Below are positions 45,757-57,000 of a DNA stretch of 64,000 nucleotides, one piece after another. The notes under the pieces were generated by a model. It did no database searches and was not told the origin of the DNA. It was given only the letters and a program-made list of their open reading frames with translations. The stretch's first letter is position 1. Each line of letters starts with the position of its first letter. The position numbers and the translations under genes were made by a program. Where the stretch lies: assembly GCA_031216915.1 (NCBI GenBank), contig CM062296.1, positions 797,324,389 through 797,388,388 of the forward strand, written 5' to 3'. The stretch comes from Pictodentalium vernedei (taxonomy: Eukaryota > Mollusca > Scaphopoda > Dentaliida > Dentaliidae).

Positions 45757-46734
45757 CTAAACTACCTAGGTGTGCAGAGAAGTCGGCCCATTGCGAACTC
45801 TGCCCAGAGAAGTCGGCCCCCGGAGAAATCAGCCCAAACAATTTCGGATAAGTCGGCCCCACAAACTACAGGAGTACTCGGACCATAGGAGAAGTCGGCC
45901 CCAACAATTTAGGAGAAGATGGCCCCACAAACTAATAAAAGTAGCGTTTAGCTCAGCATTTTATTTTGTCAAATGGGGGTGGGGGGAGATTAGGGTGCTT
46001 CGATGGAAGTGGACAAAACATAAGATGGCTTCTTTCGACTGATTGGCAAAAAAACGCCTTTTTGGGTTGGCAAAAATGACAACATAACAGACTTTTTTTC
46101 AATATTTAAATGCTAGAAAGACATTTCTCAAATGATGAATCAATTAATTCGGTGATTGAGAAGATGTCATCCTCCTCCCTCTGAAGTAAAGCAGATTTAA
46201 TTTTTACAAAAACATCCATTTGGGATTGCCTGTCACACCTTTTCCTGAGTTATTACTCTAACAACAATATTTAAATCAAGACACGTTTGTCACAAACAGA
46301 GCTCATTTATCTGTATCTACAACAATAACACCACCATCTTTTACAACGTTGTATTGTGTAGACGTGAAAGTTCGTGGAAGATTTATGCTTCAATACAGTG
46401 TTGGATAAGTTTAGTTTGAAAATGTTGGATAAGTTATTTAATCTCATCATTTTTTTTTATTTATAGCTTAAAAGTGAGTACAACCTTACTCAAATTTATT
46501 CTATAATACTTTTCCCATAGGCCGACTTCGTTTGGGGGTGACTTCTCTTGTGGGCCAACTTCGTTTGGGGCCGACTTCTCTCATGGGCAGACTTCTCCTT
46601 CTCTCATGGGCCAACTTCTCTGATGTGCCGACTTTGTTTGAGGCCGACTTCTCTCATGGGCCGACTTCTCTTGTGGGCCGGCTTCTCTCGTGGGCCGAGT
46701 TTGTTTGGGGCCGACTTCTCCAGTATTCAACTTC
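45757..46734. mobile_element. Foldback-like element with inverted motif arrays
   Basis: The left array (45,776-45,945) repeats GAGAAGTCGGCCC variants about seven times. The right array (46,518-46,722) repeats GGGGCCGACTTCTC and GGGCCGACTTCTCT about ten times in the opposite direction. CTATTAGTATTA occurs at both outer sides (45,745-45,756 and 46,735-46,746), a possible target duplication. The flank is AT-rich and low in complexity, so chance is not excluded. Frames in the right array are repeat by-products. Confidence 0.72.
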
Positions 46735-46746
46735 CTATTAGTATTA

Positions 46747-47253
46747 GGCTATAGACCTAAGTACAGGTTACAATACAGTGTTTTGGTGGTAAACAGTGCC
46801 TCTAGTGGTTTGCACCCAACCTTTAATGGAGGATAAAAGTTCCTGGAATTATCCGATTGGTGGAAAATGAACTGAGCTTGTAAGTGTGAATAAAATTTTA
46901 AGTGCATGTTTTGGAAAAGATTTTAAATATTGGTGACTATTGTCTTCTGAAATGTGTGAGAGAAGATTAAAATTGGGTGGCGGTAGGTAAAAATATGTCT
47001 ATTTCATTCAGTGCAAAACTGGACGGGAGTACAGTAAGCTCCAAATTTAAAGGCAAAATTCACATGGCAACCTATATTTTTTTTCAGTATATTGTTTTCA
47101 TGAGATGATAAACTAAATGGATAGATGGTTGTTTTTGCCCAAATCAGCCTGAAAAGATGGGGAGAGAAGGAAAGATTAGTACTGTTGTCAATGGAAAAAA
47201 AACACTGTATTGTAACCTATAGGTTATGAACCACTAAATAAGTGAACACGTGA
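46747..47253. repeat. Left copy of an old direct repeat
   Basis: No gene is seen. 47,000-47,230 and 48,020-48,240 share CATTCAGT, ATGGCAACCTATATTTTTTT against GTGGCAACATATATTTTTTT, GAGATGATAAACT and TGGTCAATGGAA in the same order. They are diverged and about 1 kb apart. Confidence 0.6.
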
Positions 47254-47261
47254 CTTGGAGC

Positions 47262-47813
47262 TAAGGCTGTCACGATTATGAATTTTCATAATCGATTATT
47301 TTGTCATAAAAATCGATGGTTATTCGATTATTTATGGTTAATATTTCTGTCTCGTTTCCCAGAACTTTGTTTATGAAATAACTTAATACCTAATATCCTA
47401 ATCGTAAATGAAGCAAACGAACAGCAAACCTTGAAAAAGGAATACAATGTAGCCATTGAAAGACTTTTTTTGGCAGGTCACATGACTCACATCAAAGGAA
47501 TGAGAAGTATTGGGAACTGAGTGATCACGCATACAATGATGACTGGGTTTCGGCTAACTTTAACTCGCGTGGTGCTGCGACTTGAAGCTATATATTTTTT
47601 TTATGTTTTAACCCCGTTCACACTCACACACACATTTGTTGTCGAAATAGGTCCTTTATGTGAAACAATAGCTTGTGAATCAATATTTCCCCTTTGTTTA
47701 ACAAAAAGGTATGACAGCACATGTCCAGTCAAATAATCGATCATTGAAAAAAATCGTCGATTATAACCTCAATCGACGGTTGATCGATTTTTTGATCATT
47801 CGTGACAGCCTTA
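47262..47813. mobile_element. hAT-like non-autonomous element, 8-bp target duplication
   Basis: The target duplication CTTGGAGC lies at 47,254-47,261 and 47,814-47,821. The inverted ends are TAAGGCTGTCACGA and TCGTGACAGCCTTA. Several ATCGATTAT-type subterminal repeats lie near both ends. An 8-bp duplication plus ends of this kind fit hAT. The 552 bp hold no transposase. A 71-residue frame at 47,521-47,736 has no hAT feature. Confidence 0.9.
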
Positions 47814-47821
47814 CTTGGAGC

Positions 47822-48609
47822 ATTTGACACCCTATGTTGTGAATAGGATTAAATAGGGCTGATCAGCTGATTGGTTAAATATATTTTTACTTTGAAACCA
47901 TAAATTAAAATTTTGATTCGTCCACTTTAGAAAGGATTAATAAGTTTGTTTGTAATTTGGTCCCGGAATGTATGAGAATCTCTCAAAAACACGAGGCATG
48001 GGAAAAAAAAGTGTGAAGGTCATTCAGTACAAGACGATACGGTAGTTGTGAAAATTCGAAATTTAAACTGAAATTTGATGTGGCAACATATATTTTTTTC
48101 CAGTTTAATTTTTTCAAGAGATGATGTACTTTGTAGATGTATAGGTATTTTTTTCAAAACAACTTGGTGTGTTGTACAGAGAGTGGAAGGTTAACACTGT
48201 GGTCAATGGAATTTATTTAGGCGTTCATAACCTATAACTTGTCTCTTCACGAAATTAGGAGATAAAAGATTATAAAGACAGAATGCATTTCTCATACCAT
48301 CTAATTTTCGTTTGTGACTATTTGTGTGTGAGCTATTTGACATGTATTGTGATAAACTACAATAATAGTCCGAAATTCTCGATTTCCATGTGAGTTTGAG
48401 TTGGGGACTAAAACGTATTTGAATTCCACGATTCGCCATCGTTCTACGCTGTCAAAAGTTTTTCCGAAACAACTCGCCCCCGTTGAGCGGTCACACTAAA
48501 ATAAGTCTTAAAGAGATCAAATCTTAAAACAAGATACCCCCAAGAGACAACAAGGCTGATTGTTTATTGAAGTTTAACGGCACTTTCTGCAGCTGACTAT
48601 TCGTTAACT
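47822..48609. repeat. Right copy of an old direct repeat; no gene seen
   Basis: Contains 48,020-48,240, the partner of 47,000-47,230. The hAT-like element sits between the two copies. The remainder has no supported feature. Confidence 0.5.
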
Positions 48610-49130
48610 GTTAGATAGGGTCCGTGTCAACTCGCCACCGGGTCAACTCGCCACCTGTACTTTCCGCGGGTCAACTCGCCACCAATTTGGTGGCGAGTTG
48701 ACTCACTTTTGGTGGCGACTTGACCCACTTTTCCAAAGATTTTAAAAGTTTTTTTTTCTTACTTTACGCATTTTTTCAAAAAAAAGAACAAACAAACAAA
48801 TATGTACTTACTATTTAATCCACGTCTGTCCAAGAATAACTCCTACTTGAAAATGAGAAACTAGCAGATAGTTTAGGTTTGTTTGGATTGCAATGATTGT
48901 AAAAACAGCGGTCCATGAAAGGTGATGACGGCTCAATGAAAGTTTGTAATTTGTTCCGATGAAACCATATAGGTAAGCTGTTATCACAATGCCTGAATGC
49001 AAACTTAGTAATCTCTAATCATGAGATATTGTTCATACCTTTTGATGAAATAGTGACTACTCTTTTTGATGCACCGATCACTAAGCATATATATTGGATG
49101 CATTATCCATCAGCTTCACAATCTACCAAA

Positions 49131-50271
49131 ATGTATTTGTGTATCAAATGCAATGAAGAAGTCAGGCCGAGGCAACATGCTGTCTCCTGTGACAGATGCG
49201 AGGGGTGGACGCATCGGAAATGTGATACGGGAATATCGTACCAAGACTACATGCAGGCACAGAGAGAAGTTATTGAATTAAATTTTCTTTGTGGACCATG
49301 TTCTGAAAGGTAATTTCACTTAATATGTATAGCCATTGCATAATTTACGTTAATATTAATTAGTTTACACGTTTTCGTTTAGTGAGTAATTCATTTCTTA
49401 AATATTCATCATTTATCTTTGATACGTCGGTATTTCATTCATTTATTTAGTTTACATATCTTTGTTAAGTATTTCATTCATTTATTATTTATTTATTACT
49501 TATTATTCAATTATTTACGTTAAACTTGTTTGTAAGTATTTAGTTTACATATCTTTGTTAAGTATTTCATTCGTTCGTTCGTTATTATTCAATAATTCAC
49601 TTGTAAGTATTGAGTTTACAAATCTTTTGTTAAGTGAGTATTTCATTCATTTATTACTTATTACTTATTTAATTATTTACGTTAAACTTGTTTGTAAGTA
49701 TTTAGTTTACATATCTTTGTTAAGTATTTCATTCGTTCGTTCGTTATTATTCAATAATTCACTTGTAAGTTCATTTATTACTTATTACTTATTCAATTAT
49801 TTACGTTAAACTTGTTTGTAAGTATTTAGTTTACATATCTTTGAGTATTTCATTCATTCATTCATTCATTCATTCATTCATTCATTCATTCATTCATTCA
49901 TTCATTTATCTGTAATTTACAGCAATTCCCTTGACAATGCTAACACAGCCATGCTTGTTGAAATGATGGAAACTAATGCATCAGACATCCTAATGGAAGA
50001 AAGAAATGGACGGGATGAAGAAACAATTGAAGTCGAAGCAACAGAAGACAATGTGAGAACAGATGAGTCTGCTACACCAAATATGGAACATCAGAATAAT
50101 GGTGATGTACAATCTTCAGAATTAGATGGGAGTTTTGACCTCCCCCACAGACAAATATCTGAAAGACCAGAGACCTTAGAAACTTCCATAGCAGAACCAA
50201 CACTTCCGTCCTTCGCTCTTTTCCTCCTTTCTTCCCCCTTCCCTCCTTTCGTCCTTTGTTCATTCATATAA
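49131..50271 (+). pseudogene. PHD-like zinc-finger protein, two exons, in MULE-like element
   Basis: Exon 1 (through 49,309) codes for YLCIKCNEEVRPRQHAVSC, DRCEGWTHRKCD and LNFLCGPCSE. The C-x2-C, C-x2-C, H-x2-C, C-x2-C order is that of a PHD-type finger. The exon ends AAAG|GTAATT, a good donor. Exon 2 begins after TTTACAG at 49,922. Two leftover bases plus one keep the frame open into NSLDNANTAML and then an acidic, low-complexity stretch (EERNGRDEETIEVEATEDN) to a stop after 50,268. An upstream start at 49,029 is also open. Proteins that join such a finger to FLYWCH and MULE domains are familiar in marine invertebrates. Here those domains are absent. Confidence 0.7.
49440..49912 (+). repeat. 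AT-rich tandem repeat and (ATTC)n in the PHD gene intron
   Basis: Repeats of TAGTTTACATATCTTTGTTA, AGTATTTCATTC, GTTCGTTCGTTATTATTCAA and ACGTTAAACTTGTTTGTAAG at roughly 130-170-bp spacing, ending in about 15 copies of ATTC (49,847-49,906). The acceptor TTTACAG follows directly. Confidence 0.85.
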
Positions 50272-50328
50272 TGACGCGCCAATTAAATATTTATTCGATT
50301 TTTTTTTCAGCATGGCATAGGAGGTTGA

Positions 50329-50562
50329 ATTGCCGGGGGACATAGTTTAACATTCTACAAACTGGTACCGATTTTGATGAAAGAATCCAAGACAGTTGAA
50401 ATGAGCGTTACATCAAATGATTTAGAAGGTGATCGGCGATTAAAATACACCAAATTATCCAAGAAACTAGAGGAAGCATGGAGGCTGTATTCAGAACATG
50501 AACTGACGTCGACCGGATTTTTGAGGCGCTGTGCTACATTATATTCAATTTCAGATTCTTAA
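50329..50562 (+). pseudogene. Probable MULE transposase C-terminal tail
   Basis: An open frame from 50,329 to the stop at 50,560-50,562, preceded by an acceptor-like TTTTTTTTCAG at 50,310. However, a TGA at 50,326 in this frame breaks a direct join to that acceptor. LTFYKLVPILMKESKTVEMS and KYTKLSKKLEEAWRLYSEHE, then FLRRCATLYS, follow the helical pattern that I remember at the end of FLYWCH/MULE transposases (a YK-ll-kEa-lv segment, a K-Y-x-x-l--lf--W--Y stretch and a closing LLR-C--ly). This is pattern memory, not a search. It sits just inside the right-hand terminal array. Confidence 0.5.
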
Positions 50563-50910
50563 ATTAGTTATGTGCATGTTTTATATAAATAATTAGTGCT
50601 CGATGTCAAAAATAAACTTGATGTATATATTATTTATATTATGTATTTGTAACCACCAATAATTGAAAAAGCATCGATGTTAAAATAGTCTACTTTTATT
50701 AAATAAAATTACTAAATTACTAAATAAAAATGATGAAAAAATATGACAATATTTAATGAAAAAAAATAGTGTTTCACAAATCCGTATTGAGTTATTTTTT
50801 CCGGTGGCGAGATGACCCGTGGCGAGTTGACCCGTGGCGACTTGACCCGGTGGCGACTTGACCCGGTGGCGAGTTGACCCGGTGGCGAGTTGACCCGTTC
50901 CCGTTAGATA

Positions 50911-51420
50911 GGCACCCCGTTTCACCCATCTTGTGTGCAGTATTGAGTATTTAAACCCAACATATCTGTTTGTTTCAAAAATGCCTAAACACAAATTTCA
51001 TCATCCCAAAAGTTGTTTTTCGAGGCATTTTAGTTTTTCATCACACACATATCATTATCGACGACATTGGCTTAATCTTTGATGAAAAATGTGATTCCGT
51101 CCGTTTACACACCACGAATCTAAGGGTTGTCACTAAAAAGTGTACTCCGACCCCGACCCCGACTACGAAATTACCGACTCCAAAAATATTTCTTTTTATA
51201 ACTCTTTTATTAATGGATCAATTATACTGAAATTCAACATAAATGTACAGAATTATGTGTAGTATACATACAATCATATATATGTTACAAAAAATTATGA
51301 TTTTCATTAAATTGACTTTCATTGGGGTTTGCCTCACTAAAAAGTGTACTCGGCGATTTCAACAAAATTTCATTCTCTCATTCATATAATACATTCTTCC
51401 AGCTAATTTATTCTGACAAC
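50911..51420. other. No gene seen; short direct repeat
   Basis: ACTAAAAAGTGTACTC occurs at about 51,133 and 51,336. Otherwise AT-rich with no supported feature. Confidence 0.5.
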
Positions 51421-52683
51421 CGAATCTAAGTCACTTGCTATTTGCCGACGATTTAGCGATCATCTCAAACTCGTCTCGGGGACTACAGAGAGCATTGGAT
51501 AACTTGGATGCCTACTGCACTAAAACACACTTTGCGTAAATGTTGACAAAACTAAAGTTATGCTTTTTCAATCGCGAAATAATAAGGAGCCACATGGTTT
51601 TCATATTGGGGACATGCAATGAGCTTATGGACGCCTATCAGTACACATATCTGGGACTTTCGTTTACATCCAACGGTAAACTACAGAATGCGCAACAAGA
51701 TTTCAAACTGAAAGGTTTAAAAGCTCTCCCTGAACAACAACTTTAAAAGAAAGTGCCTTCCACCTGTTTCGGTTTACCTAATACTATTTAACATCCTGAT
51801 AAAACCTATCTTCTTATACGGCAGTGAATTATAGGCCACGGAAATCAATGATGCTAATATTGATAAATCGCCATGTGAAACCGTTCATATTCAGTTGTGT
51901 AAGTTAGTCCTGGGTGTGAACAATAAATCACCGAACCATGCAGTGAGAGCGGAACTTTGACAGTACCCACTGCACATAGATGCCAAAATCCAGTTGGCCA
52001 AGTTTGTATAAAAATTATATGACCTCCAAACCCCTTCCTTTCTATCAGAGGCTAGAACTGAATCCGAGAATTACAGAATGTCGGACTCAATATTGGTTAA
52101 ATATCAGCAGCTTATAGCCACTTATAATCCTGAAAATAAATCTGAACAGAAAATCCCGTTTCAGCCTGTGAAATACATAACAATAAGGGAAAATCCGGAA
52201 GAGACCCATTTAAATAATTTTTATAATGCTGTATTTGACGACAACAGGAAAAATGGAAAAAATAAACTGAGAACTTATCGAGAGTTTAAGAACAAATATC
52301 ACCTGGAGCCTTATTTGATTTATACAACATCCCCCGAGACGAGAAACATATTTACTATTTTGCGTATTATAAGTAACCACAAACTTATGATAGAAAAGGG
52401 GAGGCATATGCAACCACCCATCCCCGTAAGTGAACGCTTATGCGCGGTGTGCGGCTCAGGTGCCGTGGAAACAGAATGGCACTTCGTTATGGAGTGCGGT
52501 GAATATGCATCTCTCAGAGAACGTGCATTTAACAAATTTGAACATGAATACCAAGAGTATGGTGAGATGGACACATCCGAGAGATTCATATTCCTGATGA
52601 GAAAAAATGTGCCACAGCTGTGCAGTATCATCTGTAATATGACGCAGCAATTCTTAAAACAACGAGAACAAGTTTTGTCAATC
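51421..52683 (+). pseudogene. Non-LTR retrotransposon fragment A (RT end and C-terminal zinc finger)
   Basis: Starts in the reverse transcriptase with LLFADDLAIISNSS (FADD at 51,441-51,452). It runs through a thumb-like region with YQYTYLGLSFTSNGKLQN and ILLYGSELWATE, then a 202-residue open frame at 52,078-52,683. That frame has CAVCGSGAVETEWHFVMECG, a C-C-H-C finger typical of LINE C-termini. At 51,538 a lost base turns the expected Ala-Val into a stop, and other shifts follow. The 5' part is absent, as expected from incomplete reverse transcription. The clade is uncertain. Confidence 0.85.
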
Positions 52684-52868
52684 TGACACCAAGAAGTGAC
52701 ATTAACAATATTACATTACAGCCACTATAAGCCTTAATATTTACGTTTGTCATTCGGAATTAGTATTGTTTTATGTTTCTATTTATGTTCATTTTGTATA
52801 TACAAAGCAATCTGCCTTTGTTCTGGTGTATCTGCTTATAAATCTTATCTTATGGGTAATTCTCCAAT

Positions 52869-53512
52869 TTGCGGATTCCGTCATTCTTCTATCCCATTTC
52901 CTTAATGAGATCTCATGGGAACTTACTCTGCTCGAAAGGTATAAGTGAACCTATCTCAATAATTTTCAATATTCTCCTGAATAATAATTATTTCCCTTTT
53001 ATGTGGAAAAAGCTAATGTTAACACCCGTTCTAAAAAAAACACCCTTCCAATTTAGTAACCGAATATCGCCCGATATCTCTCCTTGTTGTGTTGGCAAGG
53101 TTTTTGAAAAATGTATTTTCAAACAGTTGTGGAAGTGCTTGAGTGACAGCAACATCCTAAGTCAATTTCAGTCAGGGTTCACTCCTGGTGACTCGACTAT
53201 ACTTCAACTAACTGACAACTATGACGAATTCTGCCGAGCCATCGACGAAAAGAGGTTCGGGTGGTCTTCTGTGACGTCAGTAAAGCATTCGATAAGGTGT
53301 GGCATGTGGGTCTCATTCTCAAGCAGGAGAAAATTGAAGTGTCAAGTGATTTACATGCATTTTTAAAATCGTACCGTTGTGACAGGGTCCAGCGGGTCGT
53401 AATTGCCTCCGAGACGTCATTCTGGAGATCGCTAAACTCTGGAGTTCTTGAGGGGTCGATACTTGGCCCGTTATTATTTCTCATATATATTAAAGACATA
53501 ACAGAGAACCTC
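52869..53512 (+). pseudogene. Non-LTR retrotransposon fragment B (RT fingers and palm)
   Basis: A frame from 52,869 has PISIIFNILLNNNYFPFMWK, LTPVLKK, VGKVFEKCIFKQLW and SQFQSGFTPGDST, then shifts near 53,255. The second frame has VVFCDVSKAFDKVWH, with the catalytic aspartate, and LEGSILGPLLFLIYIKDI, where LEGS stands for the usual PQGS. The motifs resemble CR1/Jockey-type LINEs. The sequence stops abruptly at about 53,512, before the FADD motif, and fragment C begins at once. Confidence 0.85.
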
Positions 53513-54846
53513 TTAAGACAAAATCATCAACGTCATTAAAAAATGCAAAAATTCCTCCTCACCCGGCGAAGACGAAGTAAGCTACAAAACTCTAAAACAA
53601 AGCGCAAACTCCCTAATCGAAAAACTAAACAAACTGTTCAAAACATGCCTCACCCATGGCTACTTTCCCAAATGTTGGAAAAAAGCCATCGGTGTCATGA
53701 TACCCAAACCTGACAAGGACCCCTCCGATCCAACCAGCTACCGCCCAATCAGCCACCTCAGCTGCATTGGTAAGACATTCGAACGAATCCTTACCAATCG
53801 GTTCAGGGGACACCTTGAAGACATCGATTTTTTCAATAAATGGCAAAGAGCCTATAGAAACCGTAAAGAAGGCATCGAACATGTCTACCGACTAGTCACC
53901 CAAATGAAAACCGCTATCAACAATCAGCAAATAGGCGCGGCAGTCCTGTTAGACGTCGAAAAAACATTTGACTCCGTTTGGCACAATGGAATGCGCTACA
54001 AATTATCAAAAATGAAACTCCCCAAGAAACTGCTCAGATTACTATCATCTTTCTTAAATGATCGCGAAATTAAAGTCAGAGTGAACAATGACATGTCTGA
54101 CAGTGTTCCCCTTGAAGCAGGCACCCCCAAGGATCCGTCCTAAGCCCCCTCCTTTACATCTTCTATGTAAATGACCTTAACTTCTCCGAGGATCGTGTTC
54201 AAGTCTCCTAATTCGCGGATGATAAGGGCCTCTGGGACTCTAACAATACGGCCAATCTGCTCCAAAAATCCCTGCAACGCGTTCTCGATGACCTAGAACA
54301 ATGGTGTGCCAAATGGAGAATTAAGCTAAACGCCAATAAAACCCAACGAATCACCTTTACCTGCAAGAAAAATAAGCGTGATTTTGACCTAAAACTTATG
54401 GATAACACCCTCCCAGAATACAAAGAGGCGAAATTCCTGGGCATCACCATTGATCAAAAATTGTCCCTTAACAAACACACCGACGACATGGCGAAAAAAG
54501 CCACCAAACGCATTAACTTATTGAAAATGCTAAAGGGAACTTCATGGGGAGCCAACCAGTCCACCCTACTCAAACTATACAAAGCCCTTGTGCGCCCAGT
54601 ACTCCAATACGGTGCAATCATACTGACCTCAATCAAACTAATATGGGAAAACTCCAGAAGGTCCAAAATCACGCGCTTAGAGTTGCCCTCCGCGCCCCAT
54701 GGGACACACCCATCAGAACACTCCACGACAGGGCCGATATTCCCACCATTAAAGACCGCCTAGCCACTCTGGCCCCGAAAAATCATGACCGGTTAGCCGA
54801 CACCGAACTAATCTCCGAACTTGGAGCCATTTGCGAAAGCCGTTAA
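53513..54846 (+). pseudogene. Non-LTR retrotransposon fragment C (RT to C-terminus, Jockey-like)
   Basis: Open from 53,520 with IINVIKKCKNSSSPGEDEVS, then PKPDKDPSDPTSYRPISHLS, VLLDVEKTFDSVWH and EAGTP. A frameshift near 54,130 leads to VLSPLLYIFYVNDL. A stop (54,209-54,211) stands directly before FADD (54,212-54,223). Next come LEQWCAKWRIKLNANKTQ and AKFLGITIDQKLSLNKH. Another shift near 54,650 leads to KVQNHALRVALRAPWDTPIR. GC content and codon use differ from fragment B (many C-ending codons), supporting a separate origin. The end at 54,846 is followed by a repeated tail. Confidence 0.88.
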
Positions 54847-54888
54847 AAGCCCAAAAATTGCAATCGAAATTAAGACCGCTCGAAAAAA

Positions 54889-55495
54889 CTAGGGAACGAG
54901 AAGGTGAACTAACAGGCAGAGTAACAGCTTAACTGTGGCCTTCTACCAGAAAGGGCTGCCTTCACCGACTCAACTAAAACTACTTCAGGATTAAATATTG
55001 TTAAAAAACTAAATAAATAGGGAACGAGAAGGTGAAGAAACAGGCAGAAAAACAGCTTAACTGTGGCCTTCTACCAGAAAGGTCTGCCTTCACCGACTCA
55101 TCTAAAATTACATCACGATTGGATACTGTACATCTCACATCCGGCCGTGGGGGGGGGGGGGGGGGGGGGGGGGGGGTCGGCCCACACAGGACGCTCGCGA
55201 TACCAGGCGCGAGCGTTTTGTGCGGGCTGGTCCCCCTCCGGCTGGGGGGTGGGATTTGCAATGTTTAATCGTGATCCAAAATAAACTCAAACTAGTCTAA
55301 ATACGGTCGAAACCAGCGAAGGGCATAACAGAAACACCCTCGGGTGTAGTTTAGTGTCTAAACCTGTTACCCTCCCGCTACAAACTCACTATCACCCTAA
55401 GAAGGTGATCTAACTGGCAGATTAACAGCTTAACTGTGGCCTCCTTCCAGAAAGGGCTGCCTTCTCCGACCCAGCTAAAGATTAGATCACAAAAT
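54889..55495 (+). repeat. Three copies of a roughly 95-bp unit after LINE fragment C
   Basis: GAGAAGGTGAA, ACAGCTTAACTGTGGCCTTC and AGAAAGGGCTGCCTTCACCG recur at 54,895, 55,024 and 55,400. Between the second and third copies are 28 G (55,149-55,176) and a hairpin (ACGCTCGCG with CGCGAGCGT, 55,191-55,219). This may be the LINE 3' UTR or an unrelated array. Confidence 0.75.
55149..55176 (+). repeat. Poly-G tract (28 G)
   Basis: The longest G run in the window, inside the post-LINE repeat region. The glycine-rich and proline-rich frames across it are by-products. Confidence 0.95.
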
Positions 55496-56220
55496 TAAAA
55501 CATAATGTGCCACTTTTATCTTTTTATCTTTACATATTCTACTGAAAAATAATTTTGCCTTCTTTTAAGCAGGTACACAGAATATGCTTTTTGACCAGCA
55601 CCCCAATGGCCGCTATGGACTGTCTAACCGTTATGGAAATGGTAACCCCCATGGTTCCTGAACATCCTCCACTCTATCCCTAAAAGTGGTCGACCACTTT
55701 AAGGGAGGCGAGCGTTGGTCCTGCGTCCCGACTCTGACCCTTTTTGTAAGCGCATTGCGCATCTTTTTGTCCCAACCCATTAGAATTACAATGCAGGCCT
55801 GCCCCCGAACCAGAGAAGTTCGTGTCTTCTCCTTGGTGGTCCCCGAAAGGGGTCGTTGTTGTTTCCATTAAAGACATCCTATCAAACAGAGACAGCCTGA
55901 GGCAGATTATACTTGCCAGTGATGGCCATCACTCAATATCACCTCCGAAGTGGCAGACTATACTTGCCCGAAAATCCAGATCGACTGCACCCCCGGGGAG
56001 AGGTAGTACCTTTGTGAGAGGACCCAAGCTCTCACACTGGTCCTCACCCGAGGGTTCAACCGACAACAGTCAAAGAGACTATCACGCCGCAACCGGTGAC
56101 ACCTGCCGAGTACCTGAACCTGTTCCTTCTTCAACACGAGTAGACATGTGGAAATTAGTCATTTACAGTCAATGAGAGTCGAAAGGGGCTTGTTCCCCAT
56201 ACCGTCCCTGCGCGCCATCG
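55496..56220. other. No recognised gene
   Basis: A 117-residue plus-strand frame at 55,822-56,175 has no family that I recognise. The GC-richer composition and its place before LINE fragment D suggest decayed LINE sequence, but no motif proves it. Confidence 0.4.
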
Positions 56221-56234
56221 GCGCGTTAAACCAT

Positions 56235-57000
56235 TCCATTCGGGATTGTCTTAAGTAGCATTCAGCACTTCGCTGACGATACATCATTGTATCTCATAGT
56301 TGAAAATCCAACCCAACTGTGATCAACCAGGATCTGACTACAAGAGAGCATTGGGCCAATACCTGGTTGGTTGAGTTTTATTTATAAAAAATCTGAAAGC
56401 ATGCTCATATCGCGCAAGGTTACACTTGCTTTGCACCCACCACTATTTCTTGGTAACACCCAGGTATCGGAAGATGAAAGTCATAAGCACCTGGGAGTTA
56501 TCTTGAATGGTGCATGTGCGTGGAATGACCACATCGAACATATCTGCGGCAAAGATTGGTCCCGCGTAAATTTACTGAGGAGGCAAAAGTTTACCCATAA
56601 AAAAGATTTACTTTGCCTTTATCAGGCCTCTTCTTGAATACGCGGTAGCATCATTTGGGACAATTGCACGTCGAGTATACAAACGAGCTGCAAAAAGTAC
56701 AGTTGGCTTCAGCAAGGATAGTGACTGGCGCAACCATGAGTTCTAGGACTTCCGCGTTGCACAATGAAACCCACTGGGACTCCATTGAGGAAAGACGACG
56801 CATGCACAAACTGAAACAATTGTTCCGAATGTTTTCATCATATGACGCCTCCATATATTGCTAATAAAGTTGCCCCAACAGTCTCTGCTACCAGTCAATG
56901 TCCCAATTTCCGAGCAAGTGCTAACCTCAGAGTTCCCTTCTGCGACAACCAACTGTACCAGTCTTCCAGTTTATTGAAAATTGGGAAACGAATACACTTT
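56235..57000 (+). pseudogene. Non-LTR retrotransposon fragment D (RT end)
   Basis: Begins near IQHFADDTSLYLIVENPTQ (FADD at 56,269-56,280), then a shifted frame with KKSESMLISRK, GNTQVSEDESHKHLGVILNG and WNDHIEHICGK, then LLCLYQA and a further shift. Later frames hold VQLASARIVTGA and PPYIANKVAPT in separate readings. This order (FADD, LGV.l...l.W..Hi, k.q..aari.tGa) is that of the CR1/Jockey reverse transcriptase end. At least three frameshifts are present. The 3' end near 57,000 is not marked by a tail. Confidence 0.82.

Larger units (their letters stand above)
48618..50902 (+). mobile_element. MULE-like element with motif-array inverted ends
   Basis: Target duplication GTTAGATA at 48,610-48,617 and 50,903-50,910. 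The ends begin GGGTCCGTGTCAACTCGCC and (complement) GGGAACGGGTCAACTCGCC, and both continue as arrays of GGGTCAACTCGCCACC, three to four copies on the left and six on the right. Inside are a PHD-like exon, a long AT-rich intron, an acidic second exon and a third piece resembling the C-terminus of MULE transposases. GGG ends and an 8-9-bp duplication fit the Mutator group. The transposase catalytic domain is missing, so this looks like an internal deletion derivative. Confidence 0.8.

Noticed and set aside
46532..46754. Two overlapping frames rich in Gly, Leu, Pro and Thr
   Set aside because: Translations of the inverted GGGGCCGACTTCTC array.
48618..48735. CRISPR-like array of short repeats at the MULE-like element ends
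   Set aside because: Repeats are adjacent or nearly so without equal-sized spacers, they occur inverted at the other end, and the context is animal transposon DNA.
55001..55284. Glycine- or proline-rich small proteins
   Set aside because: Products of the 28-G tract. The same holds for frames at 13,451 and 57,133.
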